From Leptothermofonsia sichuanensis E412 (GTDB taxonomy: Bacteria; Cyanobacteriota; Cyanobacteriia; Leptolyngbyales; Leptolyngbyaceae): a stretch of DNA of 64,000 nucleotides. The stretch is taken from contig NZ_CP072600.1 in assembly GCF_019891175.1 (NCBI RefSeq), positions 5,146,001 through 5,210,000 on the forward strand, in the 5' to 3' direction. A model generated the notes under the pieces. It worked only from the letters and a program-made list of their open reading frames with translations. It was not told the origin of the DNA and did not search any database. Below are positions 37,760 to 47,403 of this stretch, piece after piece; position 1 is the stretch's first letter; every line of letters begins with the position of its first letter. Made by a program: the position numbers and the translations under genes.

Positions 37760-38371
37760 TTAGCTGACCCTGGCTCCTCTGGGTGCAGAGCGCAGTGCCA
37801 ATGGTTTATGTCGGGATGCTCTACCCGGTTGTCTGAAGGATTGTACCTGAGGCAACTTGACAGGTTGACCAGCGTTTTTACGAATCCCGACGATCTCTTC
37901 AATCTCGTCCCAGACGGGAAGTTTGGAATTGTGAAGCTCAACCAGGGTTAAACCGACGCCTGCGAGCAGCCCGGTTACACTCACCATAAACAATCCCAGG
38001 GCAAACCCAATCAGCCAATCACCCTGAATCAGAGTCCTTAAGGTCAGGGTGAAAATACTGAAAATAGAGAACAGAAAAGCATAATAGGTCGCCAGCAGGC
38101 TGTAATAACTCAGGAGGTAATGCTGCTGTTGCTGGCGTAAAACTTTCTTTGCCTGAACCAATCGATGCTGGAATGACGAACGCTGCTGACTCCCCTTCGC
38201 TTCCCCCGCCACCTGCCAGAGGGTTGCATACCGTCGCGTGGTGGCTTTCAAGGTTTCCTCAAGGGATGCCTGCCGGACTCCCAATCGCCCCAGAGCAATC
38301 ACGCACACGACCATTAGAAGCACCGAGTTTAAGATTAACTGGATTAATTGAGTTGTTTGCTCAACACTCAT
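37760..38371 (-). CDS. Multi-helix membrane protein of unknown function
   Basis: 203 residues: an N-terminal helix (LILNSVLLMVVCVIALG), a long amphipathic region (RRYATLWQVAGEAKGSQQRSSFQHRLVQAKKVLRQQQ), then two or three helices (about 88-150) and an acidic patch. The layout resembles DUF2721-type proteins, but similarity is too weak to name. The basic tail (RASRHKPLALRSAPRGARVS) looks like translated intergenic sequence. Confidence 0.55.
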   Translation of the reverse strand: MSVEQTTQLIQLILNSVLLMVVCVIALGRLGVRQASLEETLKATTRRYATLWQVAGEAKGSQQRSSFQHRLVQAKKVLRQQQQHYLLSYYSLLATYYAFLFSIFSIFTLTLRTLIQGDWLIGFALGLFMVSVTGLLAGVGLTLVELHNSKLPVWDEIEEIVGIRKNAGQPVKLPQVQSFRQPGRASRHKPLALRSAPRGARVS

Positions 38372-38595
38372 GGAACTTTCTTAGGGAGTAGGTCATGGGA
38401 TTAAATGAACTGGAGGGATTCTGGGGTTGAGGTGATGTGAAACTTAGAATATAGTTCAATTGTACTACATTCTAGCGTTCCTGCACTGGCAGTGCCAGTC
38501 CTTAGAGCTAACCTGCAACCCATTCTATAGGGGTGAAAAAACAAATTAGTTGTTCAGATTACACCAAATATAGCGATTTCATCTCTAACTTTTCG

Positions 38596-38728
38596 TTAAG
38601 GAATGAGGATTTTATAACCTGAAACTTCACCACAGAGACACAGAGGGCACAGAGGAACTGTTCTGTGTTCTCTCTGCCTCTCTGGTAGAACCCTAAGTTT
38701 TTTGGTTTATTCAATTCCCGATCCTAAA
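38596..38728 (-). repeat. MITE-like repeat family A, copy 4 (reverse orientation)
   Basis: Reads TTAAGGAATGAGGATTTT...CCGATCCTAA on the plus strand, i.e. the consensus inverted. It lies in the 452-bp gap before murJ, where no gene is seen. Confidence 0.85.
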
Positions 38729-38823
38729 TAGGGGATTTTTAATAGGGGATTTTTCCCCTGTCTGCCCGTCCTCTCCCAATTCACGGTTAAATAAGAAAGT
38801 TCCTTAACCCAATTGTCCTTCGC

Positions 38824-40494
38824 GTGACTGAATCGAAAAAAACTTCCCGGTCTCTAATGGGAATTGCTGGCATTGTGGCGGTTGCCACGTTGATCAGCAA
38901 AATCTTTGGGCTGGTGCGGCAGCAGGCGATCGCGGCTGCATTTGGTTCCGGTCCCGCATTTGGGGCGTTCAACTTTGCTTATGTTATTCCGGGCTTTCTG
39001 TTGATTTTGCTGGGTGGGATCAATGGTCCATTTCACAGTGCGATCGTCAGCGTGCTGGCAAAAAAGAAGCGGGAGGATGTAGCTCCGGTTGTAGAGAGCA
39101 TCACCACTCTGGTCATTTGTATTTTGTTGCTGGTCACCGTGGGCCTGGTCATCTTTGCAGAACCCCTGATGCATCTGGTGGCACCTGGTTTGTTTCTGTC
39201 CCCAGAGCAATCTAGAGAGTTGGGCTTAGAACCGGGCGTGATCGAGCTAACCCGACAGACGCGCGAGATTGCCATTCAGCAATTCAGGATCATGGCTCCA
39301 ATGGCTGTTCTGGCAGGGCTGATTGGGATTGGATTTGGCACCCTGAATGCCGCGGATCAATACTGGTTACCCTCAATTAGCCCTCTGTTTTCTAGTGTGA
39401 CAGTGCTGATTGGGATTGGCGGCCTGGCGCTTGCCCTCGGCAGCCAGATCACCCTACCCCAATATGCGGCATTGGGAGGTGCCGTGCTTGCCTGGACTAC
39501 GCTGGGAGGTGCCGTGCTGCAATGGCTGGTACAGCTTCCGGTACAGTGGCGGGCTGGGTTGGGCAGTCTGCGTCCACGCTTTAACTTTCGCCAACCAGAA
39601 GTGCAGGAAGTTATCAGAATTATGGGACCTGCCACCTTCTCATCCGGGATGATGCAAATCAATGTCTGGACAGACCTGTTTTTTGCATCATTCATTCCCA
39701 ATGCCGCCGCTGCCGTATCTGCCATGAGTTACGCTGGACTACTGGTGCAAACTCCATTGGGCATCTTATCGAATGTCATTCTGGTGCCTTTGATGCCAAT
39801 TTTTGCCAGACTGGCAGCCCCAGAGAATTGGGAAGAGCTGAAACTGCGCATCCGGCAGGGTTTGATGATGACTGCCGTGACCATGCTGCCTTTAAGTGGC
39901 TTTATGATTGCCCTGGCACTTCCGATTTCACGGGTTGTCTATGAGCGCTATGCATTTACCGTTGAGGACTCTTACCTGACGGCATCGGTACTGGTTGCCT
40001 ACGCTGTAGGCATGTTTGTTTACCTGGGGCGGGATGTGCTGGTGCGTGTGTTCTATGGGCTGGGCGATGCCGATACCCCGTTTCGGATTAGCATCGCCAA
40101 TATCTTTCTGAATGCACTGCTGGACTTTCTACTGGTGAGATCCCTGGGTGCTCCCGGTCTGGTGCTGGCAACAGTTGGGGTTAATCTGATTTCAATGGTG
40201 GTGATGTTATGGATTTTGAACCATCGGCTAAACGGACTACCTCTGCGGGAATGGAGTAAGCCTGCACTGGGACTGGTAGCCGGAAGTGCGATCGCGGGGT
40301 TTGCCTGCTGGGGCACACTGTGGGCAACTCAACAAGTATTCGGGACTGAAGGCTTGCTGGTTCAACTGGTACAACTGTTGATTTCCGGCACCTTAGGAGT
40401 AATTGTGTTTACCCTGTTCGCACTTCAGTTACGTTTGCCTGAAGTTGACCTGTTAGTCAACCGTTTGCGCCAACGCCTCTTCCAGCGAAACTAA
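38824..40494 (+). CDS. murJ: Lipid II flippase MurJ
   Basis: 556 residues with about 14 transmembrane helices. The N-terminal signature (GIAGIVAVATLISKIFGLVRQQAIAAAFG) and the polar, arginine-containing helices of the MviN/MurJ family are present. It flips lipid-linked peptidoglycan precursor across the cytoplasmic membrane. The GTG start at 38824 gives a normal N-terminus. It is a single gene; the following 385 bp are filled by repeats. Confidence 0.92.
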   Translation: MTESKKTSRSLMGIAGIVAVATLISKIFGLVRQQAIAAAFGSGPAFGAFNFAYVIPGFLLILLGGINGPFHSAIVSVLAKKKREDVAPVVESITTLVICILLLVTVGLVIFAEPLMHLVAPGLFLSPEQSRELGLEPGVIELTRQTREIAIQQFRIMAPMAVLAGLIGIGFGTLNAADQYWLPSISPLFSSVTVLIGIGGLALALGSQITLPQYAALGGAVLAWTTLGGAVLQWLVQLPVQWRAGLGSLRPRFNFRQPEVQEVIRIMGPATFSSGMMQINVWTDLFFASFIPNAAAAVSAMSYAGLLVQTPLGILSNVILVPLMPIFARLAAPENWEELKLRIRQGLMMTAVTMLPLSGFMIALALPISRVVYERYAFTVEDSYLTASVLVAYAVGMFVYLGRDVLVRVFYGLGDADTPFRISIANIFLNALLDFLLVRSLGAPGLVLATVGVNLISMVVMLWILNHRLNGLPLREWSKPALGLVAGSAIAGFACWGTLWATQQVFGTEGLLVQLVQLLISGTLGVIVFTLFALQLRLPEVDLLVNRLRQRLFQRN

Positions 40495-40565
40495 CAGCCA
40501 AAGCCCAAACCTAGACCAGGGAAGTTTTCGGATAGGCTTTAAGACCTATTGGCCTAGCCTGCCCA

Positions 40566-40650
40566 GAGGTCAACAGCACCAAGGAACTTACTTTGTGTCC
40601 TTTGTGCCTTTGTGGTTATTTCTCCAGGTTATGAAATCCTCGATACTTAG
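40566..40650 (+). repeat. MITE-like repeat family A, copy 5 (5' part lost)
   Basis: Centre CTTTGTGTCCTTTGTGCCTTTGTGG-like followed by CCAGGTTATGAAATCCTC and a terminal CTTAG shared with copy 6. The left half is eroded. Confidence 0.65.
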
Positions 40651-40778
40651 GATCCTGGATCAAATAAACCGAAAAACCTAGTGTTCTACCACAGAGGTGC
40701 AGAGAACATAGAGCAATTCCTCCGTGTCCTCTGCACCTCTGTGGTGCAGTCTCCAGTTATAAAATTCTCATTTCCTAG
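40646..40778 (+). repeat. MITE-like repeat family A, copy 6
   Basis: CTTAGGATCCTGGATCAAAT to TTCTCATTTCCTAG, with a strong internal palindrome (CCACAGAGGTGCAGAG / CTCTGCACCTCTGTGG). Its right end CTAG is also the left end of the family B copy that follows. Confidence 0.88.
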
Positions 40779-40883
40779 TGTTCCGTCAGGAAAATTTTGA
40801 CGGGTCGCAGACCTTCAAAATTTAACTTCAATCAGCCTTTCAGTATTCAGTTACCTGTCAAATTTAATTTGACAGACCACTAG
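40775..40883. repeat. MITE-like repeat family B, copy 2 (109 bp), ends in the ndhJ stop codon
   Basis: CTAGTGTTCCGTCA at the left, TGACAGACCACTAG at the right, the same 109-bp length as copy 1 and almost identical inside. The terminal CTAG contains the TAG stop of ndhJ on the minus strand (40880-40882). Confidence 0.92.
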
Positions 40884-41437
40884 TAAGCATCCTGCAACTC
40901 GTAGAAGTCAGGGGAAATGTAGTCCTTGCGGAGAGGATAACCCACCCAATCCTCTGGCATCAAAATTCGCTTCAGATTAGGATGCCCTTCATAAACAATG
41001 CCATACATGTCATAGGACTCCCGCTCCTGCCAATCGGCGGCTTTCCAGATCCAGTAAACGGAAGCTACTCGAGGATTGTCCCGCGGCAAAAACACCTTCA
41101 CGCGGACTTCCTCTGGCTTCTCTGCGTTATCACTGACTTTAATCAGGTGATAGAAGCTGACCAGATCCTGTCCTGGACCTGAATCATAAGCGCCCTGACA
41201 TTGCAGGTAGTTAAAGCCATAGGCATACAACGCAGTTGAAAAGGGAATCAGGAATTCCGGGTCCACCTTCAGCATTTCAACCCCGGAAGCATCCAGACCC
41301 AAAAACTCATGTTCAAAACCATTTTGAGCCAGCCATTTAGAAACATTGCCAGCTTCTACAACCGCAGCAGAATCCGCAGGGGTGATGCTGGAAGTCTCAG
41401 GGGCAGACTTGGACTCTTCTTCAGGCACGACGCTCAA
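40880..41437 (-). CDS. ndhJ: NAD(P)H-quinone oxidoreductase subunit J
   Basis: 185-residue NuoC-like 30-kDa subunit of the cyanobacterial NDH-1 complex in the thylakoid membrane. The family signature is [53 protein letters not shown], and it ends in the usual DFYELQDAY. The N-terminal ~25 residues are variable. It overlaps ndhK by 17 nt. The stop codon coincides with the end of a family B repeat, but the C-terminus looks complete. Confidence 0.96.
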   Translation of the reverse strand: MSVVPEEESKSAPETSSITPADSAAVVEAGNVSKWLAQNGFEHEFLGLDASGVEMLKVDPEFLIPFSTALYAYGFNYLQCQGAYDSGPGQDLVSFYHLIKVSDNAEKPEEVRVKVFLPRDNPRVASVYWIWKAADWQERESYDMYGIVYEGHPNLKRILMPEDWVGYPLRKDYISPDFYELQDAY

Positions 41438-42164
41438 CCTCCTTCTCAGCCGTCAGTAGGGCAGGGGGAACTGGCATTCCCATGGCTTCCATCAATTCCT
41501 TGGGAGGAGCTTCCCGCTCACTCGATTGCATATACTTGCCCGTCAAAATGGGTTCCACACTCTTCATCGTATGGGTTGTACTGTAGTATCGGTGAGTCTG
41601 TCTCAGAGTTCCCCGCTCCTGAATTGACTCATTAGATATTTTTTTGCGAAGTTTGATGATGGCATCAATGATTGCTTCGGGACGGGGTGGACAGCCTGGC
41701 AGATAAACATCTACTGGAATCAACTTATCAACGCCGCGGACTGCCGAAGGAGAATCGACACTAAACATGCCCCCTGTAATGGTACAGGCGCCCATAGCAA
41801 TCACATATTTGGGATCGGGCATTTGCTCGTACAATCTGACCAGAGCAGGAGCCATCTTCATCGTGATTGTGCCTGCCGTAATGATCAAATCAGCCTGGCG
41901 GGGAGTGGAGCGGGGTACCAGACCAAATCGGTCAAAGTCGAAACGGGAGCCAATCAGAGCCGCAAATTCAATAAAGCAGCAGGCTGTCCCATAGAGCAGG
42001 GGCCAGAGGCTAGACAACCTTGCCCAGTTATAGAGGTCATCTACTGTAGTCAGAATGACGTTTTCTGAAAGTTCCTGAGTCACCCGGGGACGCTCGATTG
42101 GATTCAGGATCAGTTCAGATGAGTCAGCAGCATTTTGGGCGGCAATGTCTGAGTTCATGACCAT
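41421..42164 (-). CDS. ndhK: NAD(P)H-quinone oxidoreductase subunit K
   Basis: 247-residue NuoB-like subunit carrying the terminal [4Fe-4S] cluster N2. Cluster ligands are seen in [10 protein letters not shown] (two adjacent Cys), GACTITGG and [10 protein letters not shown]. It starts 10 nt inside ndhC and ends 17 nt inside ndhJ, the standard cyanobacterial ndhC-K-J order. A second Met two codons on (MNSDIAAQ) is an alternative start. Confidence 0.96.
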   Translation of the reverse strand: MVMNSDIAAQNAADSSELILNPIERPRVTQELSENVILTTVDDLYNWARLSSLWPLLYGTACCFIEFAALIGSRFDFDRFGLVPRSTPRQADLIITAGTITMKMAPALVRLYEQMPDPKYVIAMGACTITGGMFSVDSPSAVRGVDKLIPVDVYLPGCPPRPEAIIDAIIKLRKKISNESIQERGTLRQTHRYYSTTHTMKSVEPILTGKYMQSSEREAPPKELMEAMGMPVPPALLTAEKEVERRA

Positions 42165-42517
42165 TCTAAGGCTCCTTTACGCCAGGCGTAGACAAGACCA
42201 ACTACCAGAATCGCGACAAAAATCAGGGCTTCGACAAACGCCAGCAGTCCCAACTGATTAAAGGCAACTGCCCAGGGGTAAAGAAAAACCGTCTCAACGT
42301 CGAAGATGACAAAAATGAGAGCAAACATGTAGTAGCGAATGTTGAACTGAATCCAGGCACCCCCAATCGGCTCCATTCCAGATTCATAGGTAGTTCGCCG
42401 TTCTGGACCACGACGGCTGGGTCGAACCAGTTTGGAGGCAGTCAATGCCAGAAGGGGAACTAGACTACAGACCAGGAGAAAACCCAGAAGATATTCGTAA
42501 CCACTGAGAACAAACAC
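42155..42517 (-). CDS. ndhC: NAD(P)H-quinone oxidoreductase subunit 3
   Basis: 120-residue, three-helix NuoA-like subunit ([41 protein letters not shown]) of NDH-1. The GTG at 42517 gives the family N-terminus [12 protein letters not shown] and lies 8 nt after a GAGGGG ribosome site. A GTG at 42526 has no room for ribosome binding and is rejected. Confidence 0.95.
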   Translation of the reverse strand: MFVLSGYEYLLGFLLVCSLVPLLALTASKLVRPSRRGPERRTTYESGMEPIGGAWIQFNIRYYMFALIFVIFDVETVFLYPWAVAFNQLGLLAFVEALIFVAILVVGLVYAWRKGALEWS

Positions 42518-42863
42518 AACCAACACCCCTCAGGTGATATGGACAATGACGAGGCTCATGTTACTTGTCCTTAATATTATAGGGATGTTGCTTCACAAGC
42601 GGTATCGAAAAACCAGGGCAGGTTGCCATCTTCGATTGAGACTGCCCGATGTCAGGTATAAGGTGAACATATAGCAGAGGCCTGGGGTTTAGCGCCATTT
42701 ACGCTCGTTGCCAGGCGAGAGCCTGATAACGAGGCTATGAGTACCATTGGTTCTAACCCTCAGGTTATTGCTATAAAAGCTTACACAGAGATAGGTTACA
42801 CAGACATAAAAACAGGGATGAAAGGCGTCATCCCCGTCCAGCTACTTACTGAGAGTTTCGAGA
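42518..42863. other. Spacer between ftsH and ndhCKJ
   Basis: 346 bp without a supported gene. It holds a CCAGG-type inverted repeat (about 42705-42736, TTGCCAGGCGAGAGCCTG...) and a possible -10 box for ndhC at 42576-42581. Confidence 0.6.
42576..42581 (-). promoter_or_regulatory. Candidate -10 box for ndhCKJ
   Basis: TATAAT on the minus strand (preceded by CCC), 59 nt before the GTG start of ndhC. No matching -35 hexamer is evident, so this is tentative. Confidence 0.3.
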
Positions 42864-44750
42864 TTATAACTGTGGAGTATACTGTTCCTTTTCAGGTATA
42901 TCTGTATACTCAGCCACGATCTGGCGAAACTCTTCACCATCAATGGTTTCACGCTCAATTAGCAGATCCACCAGACGGTCAATCACGGTCCGATTATCCC
43001 GGATCAATCGACGAGCTTCGTCATAACAATGCTCGACAATGGAGCGTACCTGGGCATCGATTCGAGAAGCAATTTCCTCGGAATACTCAGAGCGAGTCAT
43101 CCAGTCACGTCCCAGGAATACCTCCCCGGTCTGACTTTCCAGAGACACCGGACCCAGGTCAGACATGCCAAAGCGTGTGACCATCTGACGTGCCATTCCT
43201 GTAACCTGTTGCAGGTCGTTACCGGCACCCGTGGTCACCTCTGCATCCCCAAATACAACTTCCTCAGCGGCCCGTCCACCCAGAGCACCCGTGATGCGTG
43301 CCAGGATTTGGGCGCGGGAAATCAGGCTCTGGTCTTCACCGGGGGTGAACCAGGTCAAACCCCGTGCCTGCCCACGCGGTACCAGGGTAACTTTCTGTAC
43401 CGGGTCGTGGTCTTTTACCAGTGTGCCAATAATGGCATGACCAATTTCGTGGTAGGCGATCAGGCGCTTGCTCTTGCTATCAACCAGGGGAGTACCTTCC
43501 ATGCCAGCAACTACCCGATCCACCGCATCATCGATTTCCAGCATGGTGATGGCTTCTTTCCGACGACGGGCCGTTAGAATCGCTGCTTCATTCAGCAGGT
43601 TTGCCAGATCTGCCCCCGTAAAGCCTGGAGTGCGGCGGGCAATCGCTTCCAGTGAGATTTCGGGAGCCAGTTTCTTGTTGCGGGCATGAACCTTCAGGAC
43701 TTCCAGACGACCTTTAATGTCGGGTGGATCAACCGTTACCTGGCGGTCAAACCGACCGGGGCGCAGCAGAGCAGAATCCAGCACATCCGGGCGGTTCGTT
43801 GCTGCAATGATGATGATACCCGTATTGCCTTCAAACCCGTCCATCTCTGTCAACAACTGGTTGAGGGTCTGTTCCCGCTCATCGTTTCCACCACCAATGC
43901 CAGCACCCCGCTGCCGACCCACCGCATCAATTTCATCAATAAAGATGATGCAGGGGGCATTTTCTTTGGCTTTCTTGAACAGGTCACGCACCCGTGAAGC
44001 CCCAACTCCAACAAACATCTCAACAAACTCGGAACCAGAGATGCTAAAGAAGGGCACTCCAGCTTCCCCAGCGATCGCCTTTGCCAGCAGCGTTTTCCCG
44101 GTTCCTGGAGGACCAATCAGTAGCACCCCTTTGGGAATCCGAGCACCAACGGCTGTGAAGCGTTCCGGCTTCTTAAGGAAGGTCACCACTTCCTGGAGTT
44201 CTTCTTTGGCCTCTTCAATCCCGGCTACGTCATCAAACATGATGCCGGTCTTGGCCTCCATCTGGAAGCGGGCACGGGATTTGCCAAAATTCATTGCCTG
44301 CCCGGGACCACCCGGTACATTGCCCGAACGACGGAATAAGAAAAACAAGCCGCCGATAAGCAGAATGGGGAAGATCAGGTTGCCCAATAGCCCCCAAATT
44401 GCACCGTCATTCCGCACAGGGTGAGAGTCAAAGCTGATCTTCGATTCCCGCAGTCTGGAGATGAGTTCTGGAGCATTGCCAGGCAGATCTACCCGCAGGC
44501 GTTGCAGGCGATTATCCAGTTCAGGGTCAACGGCTTCCACAATGGCTGTTCTGCCACCATCGTAGAAGTCAACACTGGCAACTCGATTTGCATCCAGATA
44601 CTCCAGAAACCGACCGTAGGTCATCCGGGTGCTGGCAGCATTACGCCCCATGTTTACCGACGAGGGAACCATTGAACTTTGCCAGATGAAAAATCCAATC
44701 ACCAGTGCGGGTAACGCCCACAGTACAACCGTTCTCCAAGAAAATTTCAT
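42864..44750 (-). CDS. ftsH: ATP-dependent zinc metalloprotease FtsH (FtsH2/Slr0228-like)
   Basis: 628 residues: two N-terminal membrane helices (10-23 and 118-140) around a lumenal domain. The AAA+ domain has Walker A GPPGTGKT (213-220), [15 protein letters not shown] and a second-region-of-homology arginine pair ([10 protein letters not shown]). The protease domain has HEIGH (434-438). Sequence and length match the cyanobacterial FtsH2 group that removes damaged photosystem II proteins. It is transcribed toward ndhCKJ but separated by 346 bp, so probably an independent unit. Confidence 0.95.
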   Translation of the reverse strand: MKFSWRTVVLWALPALVIGFFIWQSSMVPSSVNMGRNAASTRMTYGRFLEYLDANRVASVDFYDGGRTAIVEAVDPELDNRLQRLRVDLPGNAPELISRLRESKISFDSHPVRNDGAIWGLLGNLIFPILLIGGLFFLFRRSGNVPGGPGQAMNFGKSRARFQMEAKTGIMFDDVAGIEEAKEELQEVVTFLKKPERFTAVGARIPKGVLLIGPPGTGKTLLAKAIAGEAGVPFFSISGSEFVEMFVGVGASRVRDLFKKAKENAPCIIFIDEIDAVGRQRGAGIGGGNDEREQTLNQLLTEMDGFEGNTGIIIIAATNRPDVLDSALLRPGRFDRQVTVDPPDIKGRLEVLKVHARNKKLAPEISLEAIARRTPGFTGADLANLLNEAAILTARRRKEAITMLEIDDAVDRVVAGMEGTPLVDSKSKRLIAYHEIGHAIIGTLVKDHDPVQKVTLVPRGQARGLTWFTPGEDQSLISRAQILARITGALGGRAAEEVVFGDAEVTTGAGNDLQQVTGMARQMVTRFGMSDLGPVSLESQTGEVFLGRDWMTRSEYSEEIASRIDAQVRSIVEHCYDEARRLIRDNRTVIDRLVDLLIERETIDGEEFRQIVAEYTDIPEKEQYTPQL

Positions 44751-44855
44751 AAATTAGCGCCCTCTCAATACAGCCACCTGAACACCAGCGGCAAGGAACC
44801 GAAACCCTGGCAGGCGTTGGTGTGACCTGAAACCATTGACATCTATACCTGTAAG

Positions 44856-44906
44856 GTTTTTCACAGGCTCCTGCTTGCCTGGCAGAAGCAGGTCCGTGTG
44901 AAAAAC
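44856..44906 (-). terminator. Stem-loop terminator after the secreted-protein gene
   Basis: GTTTTTCACAGGC...GTGTGAAAAAC inverted repeat with an inner CCTGCTT/AAGCAGG stem. Flanking A/T runs give a U tail in either direction. It lies 59 nt after the stop of the 44965-45480 gene and upstream of ftsH. Confidence 0.7.
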
Positions 44907-44964
44907 AATTGTTAATTAAATTTAACGTAATTATCAGGATCGAAGCAACTGAGGGGAAAAACCA

Positions 44965-45480
44965 CTACCTTCCCTCTGCAATGCGGAGCACATAACCGGG
45001 ACGGCGGTTTCTATCATGGGCCGTCACCCAAATGCGGTAAGTACCGGGTAGCCATTGCCCGGCTACTCCAGGATTATGGCCCTGATAGTCATCATTACAC
45101 CAGACTCCACCGGGTCCTTTGATTGCCAGAGCTGTATCCTCGGATGCCTGGACTTGCAGGCTAAGCGAGGAAAAAAACGACGTGAGAACCAGTGTGTGAT
45201 TTGGGCTGGTAGAGGCGAACCCGGCACAGGGTCCTGTTGGCGTCTCAGAAAGACCGACCAGGTCTCTGGCGGGGGAGGTTCCTCCAGCCTGCCCACGAAC
45301 CTCCAGGGGATTGGGAGAAAACCGGGGACCGATGGTGATGTTGTCCAGGTTGGGGGGAGCTTGAGCCAGGGCAGGCTGATGGAAGATTGGAGTGGAAACG
45401 GTTTGACCAGACAGGACCTGGGCGATCGCAACCAGTAACCCAGGTCCTGGCCAGTATTTCAGGGGATGTTTCTCAGGCAT
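44965..45480 (-). CDS. Secreted hypothetical protein with pre-peptidase-like beta domain
   Basis: 171 residues. An N-terminal signal sequence ends near ALAQAPPNLD. The mature part has GPGGVWCNDDYQGHNPGVAGQWLPGTYRIWVTAHD and ends in GYVLRIAEGR, a pattern common in cyanobacterial periplasmic beta-sandwich proteins. Two cysteines (GPCAGF and WCNDD) may form a disulfide. The function is unknown. Confidence 0.65.
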   Translation of the reverse strand: MPEKHPLKYWPGPGLLVAIAQVLSGQTVSTPIFHQPALAQAPPNLDNITIGPRFSPNPLEVRGQAGGTSPARDLVGLSETPTGPCAGFASTSPNHTLVLTSFFSSLSLQVQASEDTALAIKGPGGVWCNDDYQGHNPGVAGQWLPGTYRIWVTAHDRNRRPGYVLRIAEGR

Positions 45481-45555
45481 GATCCTAGACGTTAACTGTC
45501 CTAAACTGTTCTAATTCAGGGGGACGTCAGTCAGTCCAGAGAGTTCCTGACTGCA

Positions 45556-47007
45556 TTATCCCTGGGCCGTTTCCAGGGCAGCTCGTAATCGAATGGTGTC
45601 CCATCCACGCTGGTGTAAAAGCAACCAGGATTGTATTAGGTCAGGACCGCGGGTCTCTCCAGTCAGGGCGACCCGCAGGACTGGTTTGAGCTGCCCTTCC
45701 TTGCGTCCTAAGCGGGTGGCGACCTGCCTGATCAGGTCTTGAGCACTGGCTTCTGACAGGGATTCAGAGCCAGCGAGGGCATCCATAACCCCCTCAATGA
45801 TTGCCACGGAACCATCCTGCCGCAACTTTTTAATGGCGTCCTCTGTAAAGCCGACGGTTTCCACAAACAGGTAGCGGGTCATTGCAACGGCTTCATCCAA
45901 CCGGGACAGACTGGGACCAATTAGGGCCGCCACCTGCTCTAACCAGGGACGATTTGCGGCCCAATCAAATTTGTACTCGGCTGCCTGCCAGTAAGGAATC
46001 AATAAATCAGTCAGCTCAGCCGTGGGCATGGAGTGGAGGTACTGGCTGTTGAGCCAGTTCAATTTATCCCAGTCGAACTTTGCCCCTGCTTTGTTTACTC
46101 GCTCAAAGCCAAACACTCTGGCGGCCTCTTCCAAGGTAAAGATTTCATTCATCCCTTCCGGTGGGGACCAGCCAAGCAGAGTCATGTAGTTTGCGATCGC
46201 GGCGGCGGTGTAACCCATCTGCTGAAACTCTGAGATGGAGGTAACACCATCCCGTTTGGACAGCTTGGCTCCCTTTTCATTCAATATCAGAGGCGTATGC
46301 CCAAACTCAGGTATTTGGGCACCCAATGCCTGGTACAGCAAAATCTGCTTGGGTGTATTGCCAATGTGATCTTCGCCCCGAATGATGTGGCTGATGCCCA
46401 TGTCAATATCATCGACCACAACGACAAAATTGTAGAGGGGTTGACCGACCTCCTGACCCGAAGCTGCACGGGCAATTACCATGTCCCCACCCAGGTCGCG
46501 CCCTTTCCAGGTGACCTTGCCTCGCACCAGGTCATTCCAGCTAATTTCCTGCTCATCATCAATCATGAACCGGATTACTGACGGACGCCCTTCCGCCTCA
46601 AATGCAGCCTGTTGCTCTGGGGTCAGATGACGATGGCGATTGTCGTAGCGAGGGGCTTCGCCCCTGGCTTTTTGGGCTTCCCGCATGGCATCCAGTTCTT
46701 CTGGAGTGTCATAGGCACGGTAAGCCAGCCCCTGATCCAGTAAAACCTGCACGTTTTTCCGGTATAAATCCAGGCGTTTTGACTGAAAAAAAGGACCTTC
46801 ATCCCAGGTCAAACCCAACCAGGTTAAGCCATCCAGAATGTTTTGGGTAAATTCCGGACGCGATCGCTCCAGGTCAGTATCCTCAATTCGCAAAATGAAC
46901 TGCCCGTTATTGTGATGGGCAAACAACCAGTTAAATACAGCCGTTCTGGCAGTACCAATGTGCAGATTTCCAGTAGGGCTGGGAGCAATTCGAACGCGAA
47001 CAACCAT
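45556..47007 (-). CDS. gltX: Glutamate--tRNA ligase
   Basis: 483 residues. It charges tRNA-Glu (and in cyanobacteria usually tRNA-Gln) with glutamate, and supplies Glu-tRNA to HemA. The class I signatures are HIGT (16-19) and KLSKRDG. The ATG at 47007 matches the family N-terminus ([16 protein letters not shown]); an in-frame extension to 47037 is not family-like. The gene lies next to tRNA-Asp on the same strand. Confidence 0.96.
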   Translation of the reverse strand: MVVRVRIAPSPTGNLHIGTARTAVFNWLFAHHNNGQFILRIEDTDLERSRPEFTQNILDGLTWLGLTWDEGPFFQSKRLDLYRKNVQVLLDQGLAYRAYDTPEELDAMREAQKARGEAPRYDNRHRHLTPEQQAAFEAEGRPSVIRFMIDDEQEISWNDLVRGKVTWKGRDLGGDMVIARAASGQEVGQPLYNFVVVVDDIDMGISHIIRGEDHIGNTPKQILLYQALGAQIPEFGHTPLILNEKGAKLSKRDGVTSISEFQQMGYTAAAIANYMTLLGWSPPEGMNEIFTLEEAARVFGFERVNKAGAKFDWDKLNWLNSQYLHSMPTAELTDLLIPYWQAAEYKFDWAANRPWLEQVAALIGPSLSRLDEAVAMTRYLFVETVGFTEDAIKKLRQDGSVAIIEGVMDALAGSESLSEASAQDLIRQVATRLGRKEGQLKPVLRVALTGETRGPDLIQSWLLLHQRGWDTIRLRAALETAQG

Positions 47008-47064
47008 AGGGAGAGTGATCCAAGATTTACCCTTCAAATTCTAACGGTTGATGGCAGATTCTAC

Positions 47065-47137
47065 GGGACTGACGGGGCTCGAACCCGCAACTTCCGCCGT
47101 GACAGGGCGGTGCTCTAACCGATTGAACTACAGTCCC
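47065..47137 (-). tRNA. tRNA-Asp (GTC)
   Basis: 73-nt cloverleaf on the minus strand. The acceptor GGGACTG pairs with CAGTCCC. The anticodon stem CCGCC/GGCGG encloses the loop CTGTCAC with anticodon GTC. The T arm is GCGGGTTCGAGCCCCGT. The 3' CCA is not encoded. Confidence 0.97.
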
Positions 47138-47253
47138 TCGAAAGAGGCGATCTTTATTGTGGCGATCGCCGGTATTTTTGTCAAATACTTTTCAAAAATT
47201 TCTTTAATCTCTATCCAGTTCCCAGCTTTTCCATCCAGTACTCAGAGAATTAG

Positions 47254-47403
47254 CCCAGGAGGCGGATTAAATAAACCGAAAACCTTAGAGTTCTACCACA
47301 GAGACACAGAGGAGGGCACCGGGGAACTGCTCTGTGTTCTCTGTGCCGCTGTGGTGAAATTTCAGGGGTGAAATTTTCAGATTATAAAATCCACATTCCT
47401 AAG
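47254..47403 (+). repeat. MITE-like repeat family A, copy 7, ends in the M48 protease stop codon
   Basis: CCCAGGAGGCGGATTAAAT to ATCCACATTCCTAAG. The right third carries a short duplication (GGTGAAATTTCAGG). The terminal CTAAG contains the minus-strand TAG stop (47399-47401) of the next gene. Confidence 0.88.

Noticed and set aside
42737-43180. 147-codon plus-strand frame over the ftsH 3' end
   Set aside because: Most of it is antisense to the strongly conserved ftsH coding sequence.
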